In this document: piece after piece, positions 1-13,700 of the stretch
Layout of the letters: each line of letters begins with the position of its first letter
Position numbering within the stretch: position 1 is the stretch's first letter
Made by a program: the position numbers and the translations under genes
Notes under the pieces: model-generated
Told to the model about the DNA's origin: nothing
Databases searched by the model: none
Seen by the model: the letters and a program-made list of their open reading frames with translations, nothing else
Assembly: GCA_037954325.1 (NCBI GenBank)
Contig: JBBMNZ010000046.1
Span: 496,001 to 560,000 of the forward strand
DNA length: 64,000 nt
Source: Fistularia commersonii
Taxonomy: Eukaryota; Chordata; Actinopteri; Syngnathiformes; Fistulariidae
Reading direction: 5' to 3'

Positions 1-2980
1 ATCAAAAGATATAGCCATTCGTGCAAAAAGTGCTTATCTCACGGAGTTGAAGCGTTTTTGATTTGGAGTGGAAATAACTAATGAATTCCGTCAAGCTGGT
101 TTCTGCTGTTGATATATGTTGTTTAGGACATGATTTTGAACAATATATGTCAAATTCAGTGTGATCCCATCACATGTTCAAAGATATAGCCATTCGTTCA
201 AAAACTGCTTATGTCACCGAGTTGAAGCGTTTTTGAGTTGGAGTGGAAATAACTAATGAATTTCAATATGCTGGTTTTTGCTGTTGATATATGTTGTTTA
301 GGACAAGATTCTGCACAATATATGTCAATATCTGTATAATCCAGCGACAAGATCAAAAGATATAGCCATTCGTTCAAAAACTGCTGATCTCACCGAGTTG
401 AAGCGTTTTTGAGTTGGAGTGGAAATAACTAATGAATTTCAATATGCTGTTTTTTGCTGTTGATATATGTGGTTTAGGACATGATTCTACACAATATATG
501 TCAAATTCAGTGTAATCCAGCAACAAGTTCAAAAGATATAGCCATAAGGTCAAAAAGTAATTATCTTACCGAGTTAAATCGCTTTTGATTAGGAGTGGAA
601 ATAACTCATGAATTTCATCAAGCTGGTGTCTGCTGGTGATTTTTGTTTTTTAGAACATGATTCTGCAAAATACATGTCAAATTCAGTGTAATCCCATCAC
701 ATGTTCAAAAGAAATAGCCATTCGTTCAAAAAGTGTTTATCTTATCGTGTTGAGGCATTTTTGATTAAGAGTGGAAATAACTAATGAATTTCATCAAGCT
801 GTTTTCTACTGTTGAAATATGTTGTTTAGGACATGATTCTACAATATATATGTCAAATTCAGTGTAACCCAGCTACAAGATCAAAATATATAGCCATTCC
901 TTCATAAAGTGCTTTTCTCACCGAGTTGAACTATTTTTGATTAGGAGTGGAAATAACTAATGGATTTCATCAAGCTGGTTTTCGCTGTTGACATATGTTG
1001 TTTGGAACATGATTTTGCACAATATATGTCAAATTCAGTGTAATCCCATTACATGTTCAAAAGATATAGCCATTCGTTCAAAAAGTGTTTATCTTATCGG
1101 GTTGAAGCGTTTTTGATTAAGAGTGGAAATAACTAATGAATTTTACCATGCTGGTTTCTGCTGTTCAAATATGTTGTTCAGTACATGATTCTGCACAATA
1201 TATGTCAAATTCAGTGTAATCCAGCCACAAGTTCAAAAAATATAGCCATTCGTTCAGAAAGTCCTTCTCTCACCGAGTTGAAGCGTTTTTGATTAGGAGT
1301 GGAAATAAATAATGGATTTCATCAAGCTGGTTTTTGACGTTGAAATATGTTGTTTAGAACATGATTCTGCACAATTAATTTCAAATTCAGTGTAACCCAA
1401 CTTCAACTTCAAAAGATATAGCCATTCGTTCAAAAAGTGCTTATCTCACCGAGTTGAAGCGTTTTTGATTAGGAGTGGAAATAACTACTGAATTTTCATC
1501 AGGTTGGTTTCTACTGTTGAAATATGTTGATTAGCACATTATTCTGCACAATATATGTCAACTTCAGTGTAATCCCATCACAGGTTCAAAAGATATAGCC
1601 ATTCGATCAAAAAGTGTATATCTTATCGGGTTCAAGCATTTTTGATTAGGAATGGAAATAACTAATGAATTTCATCAAGCCGCTTTCTGCTGTTGAAATG
1701 TGTTGTTTAGGGCATAATTCTGCAAATATATTTCAAATTCAGTGTAATCCAGCTACAAGATCAAAAGATATAGCCATACGTTCAAAAACTGCTTATCTCA
1801 CCGAATTGAAGCGTTTTCGAGTTGGAGTGGAAATAACTAATGAATTTCAATATGCTGGTTTTTGCTGTTGATATATGTTGTTTAGGACATGATTCTGCAA
1901 TATATATGTCAAATTCAGTGTAATCCATCTATAAATTCAAAAGATATAGCCATAAGGTCAAAAAGTAATTATCTTACCGAGTTAGATCGCTTTTGTTTAG
2001 GAGTTGAAATAACTAATGAATTTCATCAAGCTGGTTTCTGCTGTTGAAATATGTTGTTTAGGACATGATTCAGCACAAAATATGTCAAATTCAGTGTGAT
2101 CCCATTACAAGATCAAAAGATATAGCCATTCCTTCAAAAATGACTTATCTCACCGAAATGAAGCGTTTTTGAATAGGAGTGGGAATAACTAGTGAATTTC
2201 ATCAAGCTTGTTTTTGCTGTTGAAATATGTTGTTTAGAACATGATTCTGCACAATACATTTCGTATTCAGTGTAATCCAGCTACAAGTTCAAAAGATATA
2301 GCCATTCGTTCAAAAAGTGCTTATCTCACTGATTTGAAACGTTTTTGATTTTGAGTGGAAATGACTCATGAATTTCATCAAGCTGGTTTCTGTTGTTGAA
2401 ATATGTTGTTTAGGACATGATTCTGCACAATATATGTCAAATTCAGTGTAATCCAGCCACAAGTTCAAAAGATATAGCCATAAGGTCAAAAACTGCTTAT
2501 CTTATCGAGTTAAATCGTTATTGAGTTGGACTGGAAATAACTCATGAATTTCATCAAGCTGGTTTCTGCTGGATATATGTTGATTAGAACATGATTCTGT
2601 ACAATATATGTCAAATTCAGTGTAATCCCATCACAGGTTCAAAAGATAAAGCCATTCGTTCAAAAAGTGTTTATCTTATCGGGTTGAAGCGTTTTTGATT
2701 AAGAGTGGAAATAACTCATGAATTTCACCAAGCTGGTTTCTGCTGTTCAAATATGTTGTTCAGTACATGATTCTGCACAATATATGTCAAATTCAGCGTG
2801 ATCCAGCTACATTTGCAAAAGATATAGCCATTCGTTCAAAAAGTGCTTCTCACACCGAGTTAAATCGTTTTTGATTAGGAGTGTAAATAACTAATGGATT
2901 TCATAAGCTGGTTTTTGCCATTGAAATATGTTGTTTAGGACTTGATTCTGCACATTATATGTCAAATTCAGTGTAATCCT
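1..2980 (+). repeat. Irregular multi-monomer segment, first copy of the 7741-bp block
   Basis: About 17 monomers of mixed type without an obvious short HOR. The segment recurs almost unchanged 7741 bases downstream (7742-10721) with only scattered substitutions, for example TTTTGAACAA near 135 against TCTGAACAA near 7876, and ACTCATGAA near 2715 against ACTAATGAA near 10455. The window begins inside the unit, so its true left boundary is not visible. Diverged relatives of parts of it occur near 47490-49620 and 57060-58810. No gene is present; a 68-codon open stretch at 1665-1871 is a chance run through one monomer. Confidence 0.9.
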
Positions 2981-5900
2981 CCGACAAGATCAAAAAATAT
3001 AGCCATTCGTGCAAAAACTGCTTATATCACCGAGTTGAAGCGTTTTTGAGTTGTAGTGGAAATAACTGATGAATTTCAAAATGCTGGTTTTTGCTATTGA
3101 TATATGTTGTTTGGGACATGATTCTTCACAATGTATGTCAAATTCAGTGTAATCCAGCTATAAGTTCAAAAGATATAGCCATAAGGTCAAAAAGTTCTTA
3201 TCTCACTGAGTTGAAGCGTTTTTGAGATTTAGTGGAAATGACTAATGAATTTCATCAAGCTGGTTTCTGCTGTTGAAATATGTTGTTTAGGACATGATTC
3301 TGCACAATATATGTCAAATTCAGTGTAATCCCATCACAAGTTCAAAAGATATAGCCTTAAGGTCAAAAAGTACTTATCTTATCGAGTTAAATCGTTTTTG
3401 AGTTGGAGTGGAAATAACTAATTAATTTCATCATGCTGGTTTCTGCTGTTTATATATGTTGTTTAGGACATGATTCTGCACAATATATGTCAAATTCAGT
3501 GTAATCCCATCACAGGTTCAAAAGATATAGCCATAAGGTCAAAAAGTGCTTATCTCACCGAGTTGAAGCGTTTTTGATTAAGAGAGGAAATAACTATTAA
3601 ATTTCACCAAGCCTTTTTCTGCTGTTGATAGATGTTGTATAGGACATGATTCTGCACAATATATGTCAACTTCAGTGTAATCCAGCTATAAATTCAAAAA
3701 ATTTAGCCATAAGGTCAAAAAGTGCTTATCTCACTGAGTTGAAGCGTTTTTGATTTTGAGTGGTAATGACTAATGAATTTCATCAAGCTGGTTTCTACTG
3801 TTGAAATTTGTTGTTTAGGACATGATTCTGCACAATTAATGTCAAATTCAGTGTAATCCAGCTATAAGTTCAAAAGATATAGCCATAAGGTCAAAAAGTT
3901 CTTATCTCACCGAGTTAAATCGTTTTTGAGTTGGAGTGGAAATAACTCATGAATTTCATCAAGCTGGTTTCTGATGGTGATATATGTTGTTTAGAACATG
4001 ATTCTGCACAATATATGTCAAATTCAGTGTAATCACAACACATGTTCAAAAGATATAGCCATTCGTTCAAAAAGTGATTACCTAATTGTGTTGAAGCGTT
4101 TTTGATTAAGAGTGGAAATAACTAATGAATTTCAACGAGCTGGTTTCTGCTTTTCAAATATGTTGTTTAGTACATGATTCTGCACAATATATGTCAAATT
4201 CAGAGTAATCCAGCTACAAGTTCAAAAGATATAGCCATTCGTTCAAAAAGTGCTTCCCTCACCGAGTTGAAGCGTTTTTGATTAGGAGTGGAAATAACTA
4301 ATGGATTTCATCAAGCTGGTTACTGCCGTTGAAATATGTTTTATAGAAAATTATTTTGCACAATTAATGTCAAATTCAGTTTAATCCTGCTACAAGTTCA
4401 AAAGATATAGCCATTTGTTCAAAAAGTGCTTATCTCACCGAATTTAAGTGTTTTTGATTAGGAGTGGAAATAACTAATGAATTTCACCAAACTGGTTTCT
4501 GCTGTTGAAATATGTTGTTTAGGACATGATTTTGCACAAAATATGTCAAATTCAGTTTAATCCTCCGACAAGATCAAAAAATATAGCCATTCGTGCAAAA
4601 ACTGCTTATATCACCGAGTTGAAGCGTTTTTGAGTTGTAGTGGAAATAACTGATGAATTTCAAAATGCTGGTTTTTGCTATTGATATATGTTGTTTGGGA
4701 CATGATTCTTCACAATGTATGTCAAATTCAGTGTAATCCAGCTATAAGTTCAAAAGATATAGCCATAAGGTCAAAAAGTTCTTATCTCACTGAGTTGAAG
4801 CGTTTTTGAGATTTAGTGGAAATGACTAATGAATTTCATCAAGCTGGTTTCTGCTGTTGAAATATGTTGTTTAGGACATGATTCTGCACAATATATGTCA
4901 AATTCAGTGTAATCCCATCACAAGATCAAAAGATATAGCCTTAAGGTCAAAAAGTACTTATCTTATCGAGTTAAATCGTTTTTGAGTTGGAGTGGAAATA
5001 ACTAATTAATTTCATCATGCTGGTTTCTGCTGTTTATATATGTTGTTTAGGACATGATTCTGCACAATATATGTCAAATTCAGTGTAATCCCATCACAGG
5101 TTCAAAAGATATAGCCATAAGGTCAAAAAGTGCTTATCTCATCGAGTTGAAGCGTTTTTGATTAAGAGAGGAAATAACTATTAAATTTCACCAAGCCTTT
5201 TTCTGCTGTTGATAGATGTTGTATAGGACATGATTCTGCACAATATATGTCAACTTCAGTGTAATCCAGCTATAAATTCAAAAGATTTAGCCATAAGGTC
5301 AAAAAGTGCTTATCTCACTGAGTTGAAGCGTTTTTGATTTTGAGTGGTAATGACTAATGAATTTCATCAAGCTGGTTTCTACTGTTGAAATTTGTTGTTT
5401 AGGACATGATTCTGCACAATTAATGTCAAATTCAGTGTAATCCAGCTACAAGTTCAAAAGATATAGCCATAAGGTCAAAAAGTGCTTATCTCACCGAGTT
5501 AAATCGTTTTTGAGTTGGAGTGGAAATAACTCATGAATTTCATCAAGCTGGTTTCTGATGGTGATATATGTTGTTTAGAACATGATTCTGCACAATATAT
5601 GTCAAATTCAGTGTAATCACAACACATGTTCAAAAGATATAGCCATTCGTTCAAAAAGTGATTACCTAATTGTGTTGAAGCGTTTTTGATTAAGAGTGGA
5701 AATAACTAATGAATTTCAACGAGCTGGTTTCTGCTTTTCAAATATGTTGTTTAGTACATGATTCTGAACAATATATGTCAAATTCAGAGTAATCCAGCTA
5801 CAAGTTCAAAAGATATAGCCATTCGTTCAAAAAGTGCTTCCCTCACCGAGTTGAAGCGTTTTTGATTAGGAGTGGAAATAACTAATGGATTTCATCAAGC

Positions 5901-6982
5901 TGGTTACTGCCGTTGAAATATGTTTTATAGAAAATTATTCTGCAAAATTAATGTCAAATTCAGTTTAATCCTGCTACAAGTTCAAAAGATATAGCCATTT
6001 GTTCAAAAAGTGCTTATCTCACCGAATTTAAGTGTTTTTGATTAGGAGTGGAAATAACTAATGAATTTCACCAAACTGGTTTCTGCTGTTGAAATATGTT
6101 GTTTAGGACATGATTTTGCACAAAATATGTCAAATTCAGTTTAATCCTCCGACAAGATCAAAAAATATAGCCATTCGTGCAAAAACTGCTTATATCACCG
6201 AGTTGAAGCGTTTTTGAGTTGTAGTGGAAATAACTGATGAATTTCAAAATGCTGGTTTTTGCTATTGATATATGTTGTTTGGGACATGATTCTTCACAAT
6301 GTATGTCAAATTCAGTGTAATCCAGCTATAAGTTCAAAAGATATAGCCATAAGGTCAAAAAGTTCTTTTTCTCACTGAGTTGAAGCGTTTTTGAGATTTA
6401 GTGGAAATGACTAATGAATTTTATCAAGCTGGTTTCTGCTGTTGAAATATGTTGTTTAGGACATGATTCTGCACAATATATGTCAAATTCAGTGTAATCC
6501 CATCACAAGATCAAAAGATATAGCCTTAAGGTCAAAAAGTACTTATCTTATCGAGTTAAATCGTTTTTGAGTTGGAGTGGAAATAACTAATTAATTTCAT
6601 CATGCTGGTTTCTGCTGTTTATATATGTTGTTTAGGACATGATTCTGCACAATATATGTCAAATTCAGTGTAATCCCATCACAGGTTCAAAAGATATAGC
6701 CATAAGGTCAAAAAGTGCTTATCTCACCGAGTTGAAGCGTTTTTGATTAAGAGAGGAAATAACTATTAAATTTCACCAAGCCTTTTTCTGCTGTTGATAG
6801 ATGTTGTATAGGACATGATTCTGCACAATATATGTCAACTTCAGTGTAATCCAGCTATAAATTCAAAAGATTTAGCCATAAGGTCAAAAAGTGCTTATCT
6901 CACTGAGTTGAAGCGTTTTTGATTTTGAGTGGTAATGACTAATGAATTTCATCAAGCTGGTTTCTACGGTTGAAATTTGTTG
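2981..6982 (+). repeat. 9-monomer HOR (1584 bp), about 2.5 tandem copies
   Basis: The landmark CCGACAAGATCAAAAAAT starts at 2981, 4565 and 6149, exactly 1584 bases (9 x 176) apart, and intervening monomers match in order. The third copy breaks off near 6983, where TTGTATCGGAC replaces TTGTTTAGGAC. The third copy carries a one-base insertion (AGTTCTTTTTCTC near 6361 instead of AGTTCTTATCTC) that the first two lack. Near-identity of the copies indicates recent homogenisation. Confidence 0.93.
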
Positions 6983-7741
6983 TATCGGACATGATTCTGC
7001 AATATATATGTCAAATTCAGTGTAACCCAGCTAAGGGATCAAAATTTATAGCCATTCGTTCAAAAAGTGCTTTTCTCACCGAGTTGAAGCGTTTTTGATT
7101 AGGAGTGGAAATAACTAATGAATTTCATCAAGCTGGTTTCTGCTGTTGAAATATGTTTTTTAGGACATGATTCTGCACAAACTATGTCAAATTCAGTGTA
7201 ATCCCATCACAGGTTCAAAAGATATAGCCATTCGTTCAAAAAGTGTTTATCTTATCGGGTTGAAGCGTTTTTGATTAGGAGAGGAAATAACTAATAAATT
7301 TCATCAAGCTGGTTTCTGCTGTTTAAATATGTTGTTTAGGACATGATTCTATAAAAAATATGTCAAATTCAGTGTAATCCAGCGTCAAGATCAAAAGATA
7401 AAGCCTTTCGTTCAAAAAGTGCTTATCTCACCGAGTTGAAGCGTTTTTGATTAGGAGTGGAAATAACTAATGAATTTCATCAAGCTTGTTTCTGCCGTTG
7501 AAATATCTTGTTTAGGACATGATTCTGCACAATATATGTTAAATTCAGTGGGATCCCATGACAGGTTAAAAAGATATAGCCCTTGGTTCAAAAAGGACTT
7601 ATCTCACCGAGTTGAAGCGTTTTTGATTAGGATTGGAAACAACTAATGGATTTCATCAAACAGGTTTCTGCTGTTGAAATATGTTGTTTAGGACATGATT
7701 TTGCACTAAATATTTCAAATTCAGTGTAATCCAGCGACAAG
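6983..7741 (+). repeat. Short irregular linker of about four monomers between duplicated blocks
   Basis: About four monomers lie between the end of the first 9-mer array and the start of the second block copy. They include distinctive variants such as CATGACAGG, CCCTTGGTTCAAAAAGG and CACTAAATATTTC near 7555-7725. The same variants recur in diverged form at about 48690-48860, just left of the LTR. No gene or non-satellite sequence is seen. Confidence 0.8.
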
Positions 7742-10721
7742 ATCAAAAGATATAGCCATTCGTGCAAAAAGTGCTTATCTCACGGAGTTGAAGCGTTTTT
7801 GATTTGGAGTGGAAATAACTAATGAATTCCGTCAAGCTGGTTTCTGCTGTTGATATATGTTGTTTAGGACATGATTCTGAACAATATATGTCAAATTCAG
7901 TGTGATCCCATCACATGTTCAAAGATATAGCCATTCGTTCAAAAACTGCTTATGTCACCGAGTTGAAGCGTTTTTGAGTTGGAGTGGAAATAACTAATGA
8001 ATTTCAATATGCTGGTTTTTGCTGTTGATATATGTTGTTTAGGACAAGATTCTGCACAATATATGTCAATATCTGTATAATCCAGCGACAAGATCAAAAG
8101 ATATAGCCATTCGTTCAAAAACTGCTGATCTCACCGAGTTGAAGCGTTTTTGAGTTGGAGTGGAAATAACTAATGAATTTCAATATGCTGTTTTTTGCTG
8201 TTGATATATGTGGTTTAGGACATGATTCTACACAATATATGTCAAATTCAGTGTAATCCAGCAACAAGTTCAAAAGATATAGCCATAAGGTCAAAAAGTA
8301 ATTATCTTACCGAGTTAAATCGCTTTTGATTAGGAGTGGAAATAACTCATGAATTTCATCAAGCTGGTGTCTGCTGGTGATTTTTGTTTTTTAGAACATG
8401 ATTCTGCAAAATACATGTCAAATTCAGTGTAATCCCATCACATGTTCAAAAGAAATAGCCATTCGTTCAAAAAGTGTTTATCTTATCGTGTTGAGGCGTT
8501 TTTGATTAAGAGTGGAAATAACTAATGAATTTCATCAAGCTGTTTTCTACTGTTGAAATATGTTGTTTAGGACATGATTCTACAATATATATGTCAAATT
8601 CAGTGTAACCCAGCTACAAGATCAAAATATATAGCCATTCCTTCATAAAGTGCTTTTCTCACCGAGTTGAACTATTTTTGATTAGGAGTGGAAATAACTA
8701 ATGGATTTCATCAAGCTGGTTTTCGCTGTTGACATATGTTGTTTGGAACATGATTTTGCACAATATATGTCAAATTCAGTGTAATCCCATTACATGTTCA
8801 AAAGATATAGCCATTCGTTCAAAAAGTGTTTATCTTATCGGGTTGAAGCGTTTTTGATTAAGAGTGGAAATAACTAATGAATTTTACCATGCTGGTTTCT
8901 GCTGTTCAAATATGTTGTTCAGTACATGATTCTGCACAATATATGTCAAATTCAGTGTAATCCAGCCACAAGTTCAAAAAATATAGCCATTCGTTCAGAA
9001 AGTCCTTCTCTCACCGAGTTGAAGCGTTTTTGATTAGGAGTGGAAATAAATAATGGATTTCATCAAGCTGGTTTTTGACGTTGAAATATGTTGTTTAGAA
9101 CATGATTCTGCACAATTAATTTCAAATTCAGTGTAACCCAACTTCAACTTCAAAAGATATAGCCATTCGTTCAAAAAGTGCTTATCTCACCGAGTTGAAG
9201 CGTTTTTGATTAGGAGTGGAAATAACTACTGAATTTTCATCAGGTTGGTTTCTACTGTTGAAATATGTTGATTAGCACATTATTCTGCACAATATATGTC
9301 AACTTCAGTGTAATCCCATCACAGGTTCAAAAGATATAGCCATTCGATCAAAAAGTGTATATCTTATCGGGTTCAAGCATTTTTGATTAGGAATGGAAAT
9401 AACTAATGAATTTCATCAAGCCGCTTTCTGCTGTTGAAATGTGTTGTTTAGGGCATAATTCTGCAAATATATTTCAAATTCAGTGTAATCCAGCTACAAG
9501 ATCAAAAGATATAGCCATACGTTCAAAAACTGCTTATCTCACCGAATTGAAGCGTTTTCGAGTTGGAGTGGAAATAACTAATGAATTTCAATATGCTGGT
9601 TTTTGCTGTTGATATATGTTGTTTAGGACATGATTCTGCAATATATATGTCAAATTCAGTGTAATCCATCTATAAATTCAAAAGATATAGCCATAAGGTC
9701 AAAAAGTAATTATCTTACCGAGTTAGATCGCTTTTGTTTAGGAGTTGAAATAACTAATGAATTTCATCAAGCTGGTTTCTGCTGTTGAAATATGTTGTTT
9801 AGGACATGATTCAGCACAAAATATGTCAAATTCAGTGTGATCCCATTACAAGATCAAAAGATATAGCCATTCCTTCAAAAATGACTTATCTCACCGAAAT
9901 GAAGCGTTTTTGAATAGGAGTGGGAATAACTAGTGAATTTCATCAAGCTTGTTTTTGCTGTTGAAATATGTTGTTTAGAACATGATTCTGCACAATACAT
10001 TTCGTATTCAGTGTAATCCAGCTACAAGTTCAAAAGATATAGCCATTCGTTCAAAAAGTGCTTATCTCACTGATTTGAAACGTTTTTGATTTTGAGTGGA
10101 AATGACTCATGAATTTCATCAAGCTGGTTTCTGTTGTTGAAATATGTTGTTTAGGACATGATTCTGCACAATATATGTCAAATTCAGTGTAATCCAGCCA
10201 CAAGTTCAAAAGATATAGCCATAAGGTCAAAAACTGCTTATCTTATCGAGTTAAATCGTTATTGAGTTGGACTGGAAATAACTCATGAATTTCATCAAGC
10301 TGGTTTCTGCTGGATATATGTTGATTAGAACATGATTCTGTACAATATATGTCAAATTCAGTGTAATCCCATCACAGGTTCAAAAGATAAAGCCATTCGT
10401 TCAAAAAGTGTTTATCTTATCGGGTTGAAGCGTTTTTGATTAAGAGTGGAAATAACTAATGAATTTCACCAAGCTGGTTTCTGCTGTTCAAATATGTTGT
10501 TCAGTACATGATTCTGCACAATATATGTCAAATTCAGCGTGATCCAGCTACATTTGCAAAAGATATAGCCATTCGTTCAAAAAGTGCTTCTCACACCGAG
10601 TTAAATCGTTTTTGATTAGGAGTGTAAATAACTAATGGATTTCATAAGCTGGTTTTTGCCATTGAAATATGTTGTTTAGGACTTGATTCTGCACATTATA
10701 TGTCAAATTCAGTGTAATCCT
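7742..10721 (+). repeat. Irregular multi-monomer segment, second copy of the 7741-bp block
   Basis: Base-for-base counterpart of 1-2980 at an offset of 7741, which is about 44 monomers. Matching private variants include ATTTTTGTTTTTTAG (near 640 and 8381), TTTTCATCAGG (near 1492 and 9233) and CAAGCCGCTTTC (near 1676 and 9417). Few differences are seen, among them GAGGCATTT near 750 versus GAGGCGTTT near 8491. This indicates a recent large segmental duplication by unequal exchange. Confidence 0.92.
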
Positions 10722-13700
10722 CCGACAAGATCAAAAAATATAGCCATTCGTGCAAAAACTGCTTATATCACCGAGTTGAAGCGTTTTTGAGTTGTAGTGG
10801 AAATAACTGATGAATTTCAAAATGCTGGTTTTTGCTATTGATATATGTTGTTTGGGACATGATTCTTCACAATGTATGTCAAATTCAGTGTAATCCAGCT
10901 ATAAGTTCAAAAGATATAGCCATAAGGTCAAAAAGTTCTTATCTCACTGAGTTGAAGCGTTTTTGAGATTTAGTGGAAATGACTAATGAATTTCATCAAG
11001 CTGGTTTCTGCTGTTGAAATATGTTGTTTAGGACATGATTCTGCACAATATATGTCAAATTCAGTGTAATCCCATCACAAGTTCAAAAGATATAGCCTTA
11101 AGGTCAAAAAGTACTTATCTTATCGAGTTAAATCGTTTTTGAGTTGGAGTGGAAATAACTAATTAATTTCATCATGCTGGTTTCTGCTGTTTATATATGT
11201 TGTTTAGGACATGATTCTGCACAATATATGTCAAATTCAGTGTAATCCCATCACAGGTTCAAAAGATATAGCCATAAGGTCAAAAAGTGCTTATCTCACC
11301 GAGTTGAAGCGTTTTTGATTAAGAGAGGAAATAACTATTAAATTTCACCAAGCCTTTTTCTGCTGTTGATAGATGTTGTATAGGACATGATTCTGCACAA
11401 TATATGTCAACTTCAGTGTAATCCAGCTATAAATTCAAAAAATTTAGCCATAAGGTCAAAAAGTGCTTATCTCACTGAGTTGAAGCGTTTTTGATTTTGA
11501 GTGGTAATGACTAATGAATTTCATCAAGCTGGTTTCTACTGTTGAAATTTGTTGTTTAGGACATGATTCTGCACAATTAATGTCAAATTCAGTGTAATCC
11601 AGCTATAAGTTCAAAAGATATAGCCATAAGGTCAAAAAGTTCTTATCTCACCGAGTTAAATCGTTTTTGAGTTGGAGTGGAAATAACTCATGAATTTCAT
11701 CAAGCTGGTTTCTGATGGTGATATATGTTGTTTAGAACATGATTCTGCACAATATATGTCAAATTCAGTGTAATCACAACACATGTTCAAAAGATATAGC
11801 CATTCGTTCAAAAAGTGATTACCTAATTGTGTTGAAGCGTTTTTGATTAAGAGTGGAAATAACTAATGAATTTCAACGAGCTGGTTTCTGCTTTTCAAAT
11901 ATGTTGTTTAGTACATGATTCTGCACAATATATGTCAAATTCAGAGTAATCCAGCTACAAGTTCAAAAGATATAGCCATTCGTTCAAAAAGTGCTTCCCT
12001 CACCGAGTTGAAGCGTTTTTGATTAGGAGTGGAAATAACTAATGGATTTCATCAAGCTGGTTACTGCCGTTGAAATATGTTTTATAGAAAATTATTTTGC
12101 ACAATTAATGTCAAATTCAGTTTAATCCTGCTACAAGTTCAAAAGATATAGCCATTTGTTCAAAAAGTGCTTATCTCACCGAATTTAAGTGTTTTTGATT
12201 AGGAGTGGAAATAACTAATGAATTTCACCAAACTGGTTTCTGCTGTTGAAATATGTTGTTTAGGACATGATTTTGCACAAAATATGTCAAATTCAGTTTA
12301 ATCCTCCGACAAGATCAAAAAATATAGCCATTCGTGCAAAAACTGCTTATATCACCGAGTTGAAGCGTTTTTGAGTTGTAGTGGAAATAACTGATGAATT
12401 TCAAAATGCTGGTTTTTGCTATTGATATATGTTGTTTGGGACATGATTCTTCACAATGTATGTCAAATTCAGTGTAATCCAGCTATAAGTTCAAAAGATA
12501 TAGCCATAAGGTCAAAAAGTTCTTATCTCACTGAGTTGAAGCGTTTTTGAGATTTAGTGGAAATGACTAATGAATTTCATCAAGCTGGTTTCTGCTGTTG
12601 AAATATGTTGTTTAGGACATGATTCTGCACAATATATGTCAAATTCAGTGTAATCCCATCACAAGATCAAAAGATATAGCCTTAAGGTCAAAAAGTACTT
12701 ATCTTATCGAGTTAAATCGTTTTTGAGTTGGAGTGGAAATAACTAATTAATTTCATCATGCTGGTTTCTGCTGTTTATATATGTTGTTTAGGACATGATT
12801 CTGCACAATATATGTCAAATTCAGTGTAATCCCATCACAGGTTCAAAAGATATAGCCATAAGGTCAAAAAGTGCTTATCTCACCGAGTTGAAGCGTTTTT
12901 GATTAAGAGAGGAAATAACTATTAAATTTCACCAAGCCTTTTTCTGCTGTTGATAGATGTTGTATAGGACATGATTCTGCACAATATATGTCAACTTCAG
13001 TGTAATCCAGCTATAAATTCAAAAGATTTAGCCATAAGGTCAAAAAGTGCTTATCTCACTGAGTTGAAGCGTTTTTGATTTTGAGTGGTAATGACTAATG
13101 AATTTCATCAAGCTGGTTTCTACTGTTGAAATTTGTTGTTTAGGACATGATTCTGCACAATTAATGTCAAATTCAGTGTAATCCAGCTACAAGTTCAAAA
13201 GATATAGCCATAAGGTCAAAAAGTGCTTATCTCACCGAGTTAAATCGTTTTTGAGTTGGAGTGGAAATAACTCATGAATTTCATCAAGCTGGTTTCTGAT
13301 GGTGATATATGTTGTTTAGAACATGATTCTGCACAATATATGTCAAATTCAGTGTAATCACAACACATGTTCAAAAGATATAGCCATTCGTTCAAAAAGT
13401 GATTACCTAATTGTGTTGAAGCGTTTTTGATTAAGAGTGGAAATAACTAATGAATTTCAACGAGCTGGTTTCTGCTTTTCAAATATGTTGTTTAGTACAT
13501 GATTCTGCACAATATATGTCAAATTCAGAGTAATCCAGCTACAAGTTCAAAAGATATAGCCATTCGTTCAAAAAGTGCTTCCCTCACCGAGTTGAAGCGT
13601 TTTTGATTAGGAGTGGAAATAACTAATGGATTTCATCAAGCTGGTTACTGCCGTTGAAATATGTTTTATAGAAAATTATTTTGCACAATTAATGTCAAAT

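Noticed and set aside
1665..1871. 68-codon open frame, repeated identically at 9406-9612
   Set aside because: Both lie in satellite monomers and are identical because of the 7741-bp block duplication. No coding signature, and most other monomers have stops in this frame.
7200..7260. True CENP-B box formed by CTTATCGGGTTG
   Set aside because: CGGG is present but the required TTCG eight bases upstream with an intervening A at the right spacing is not, on either strand.
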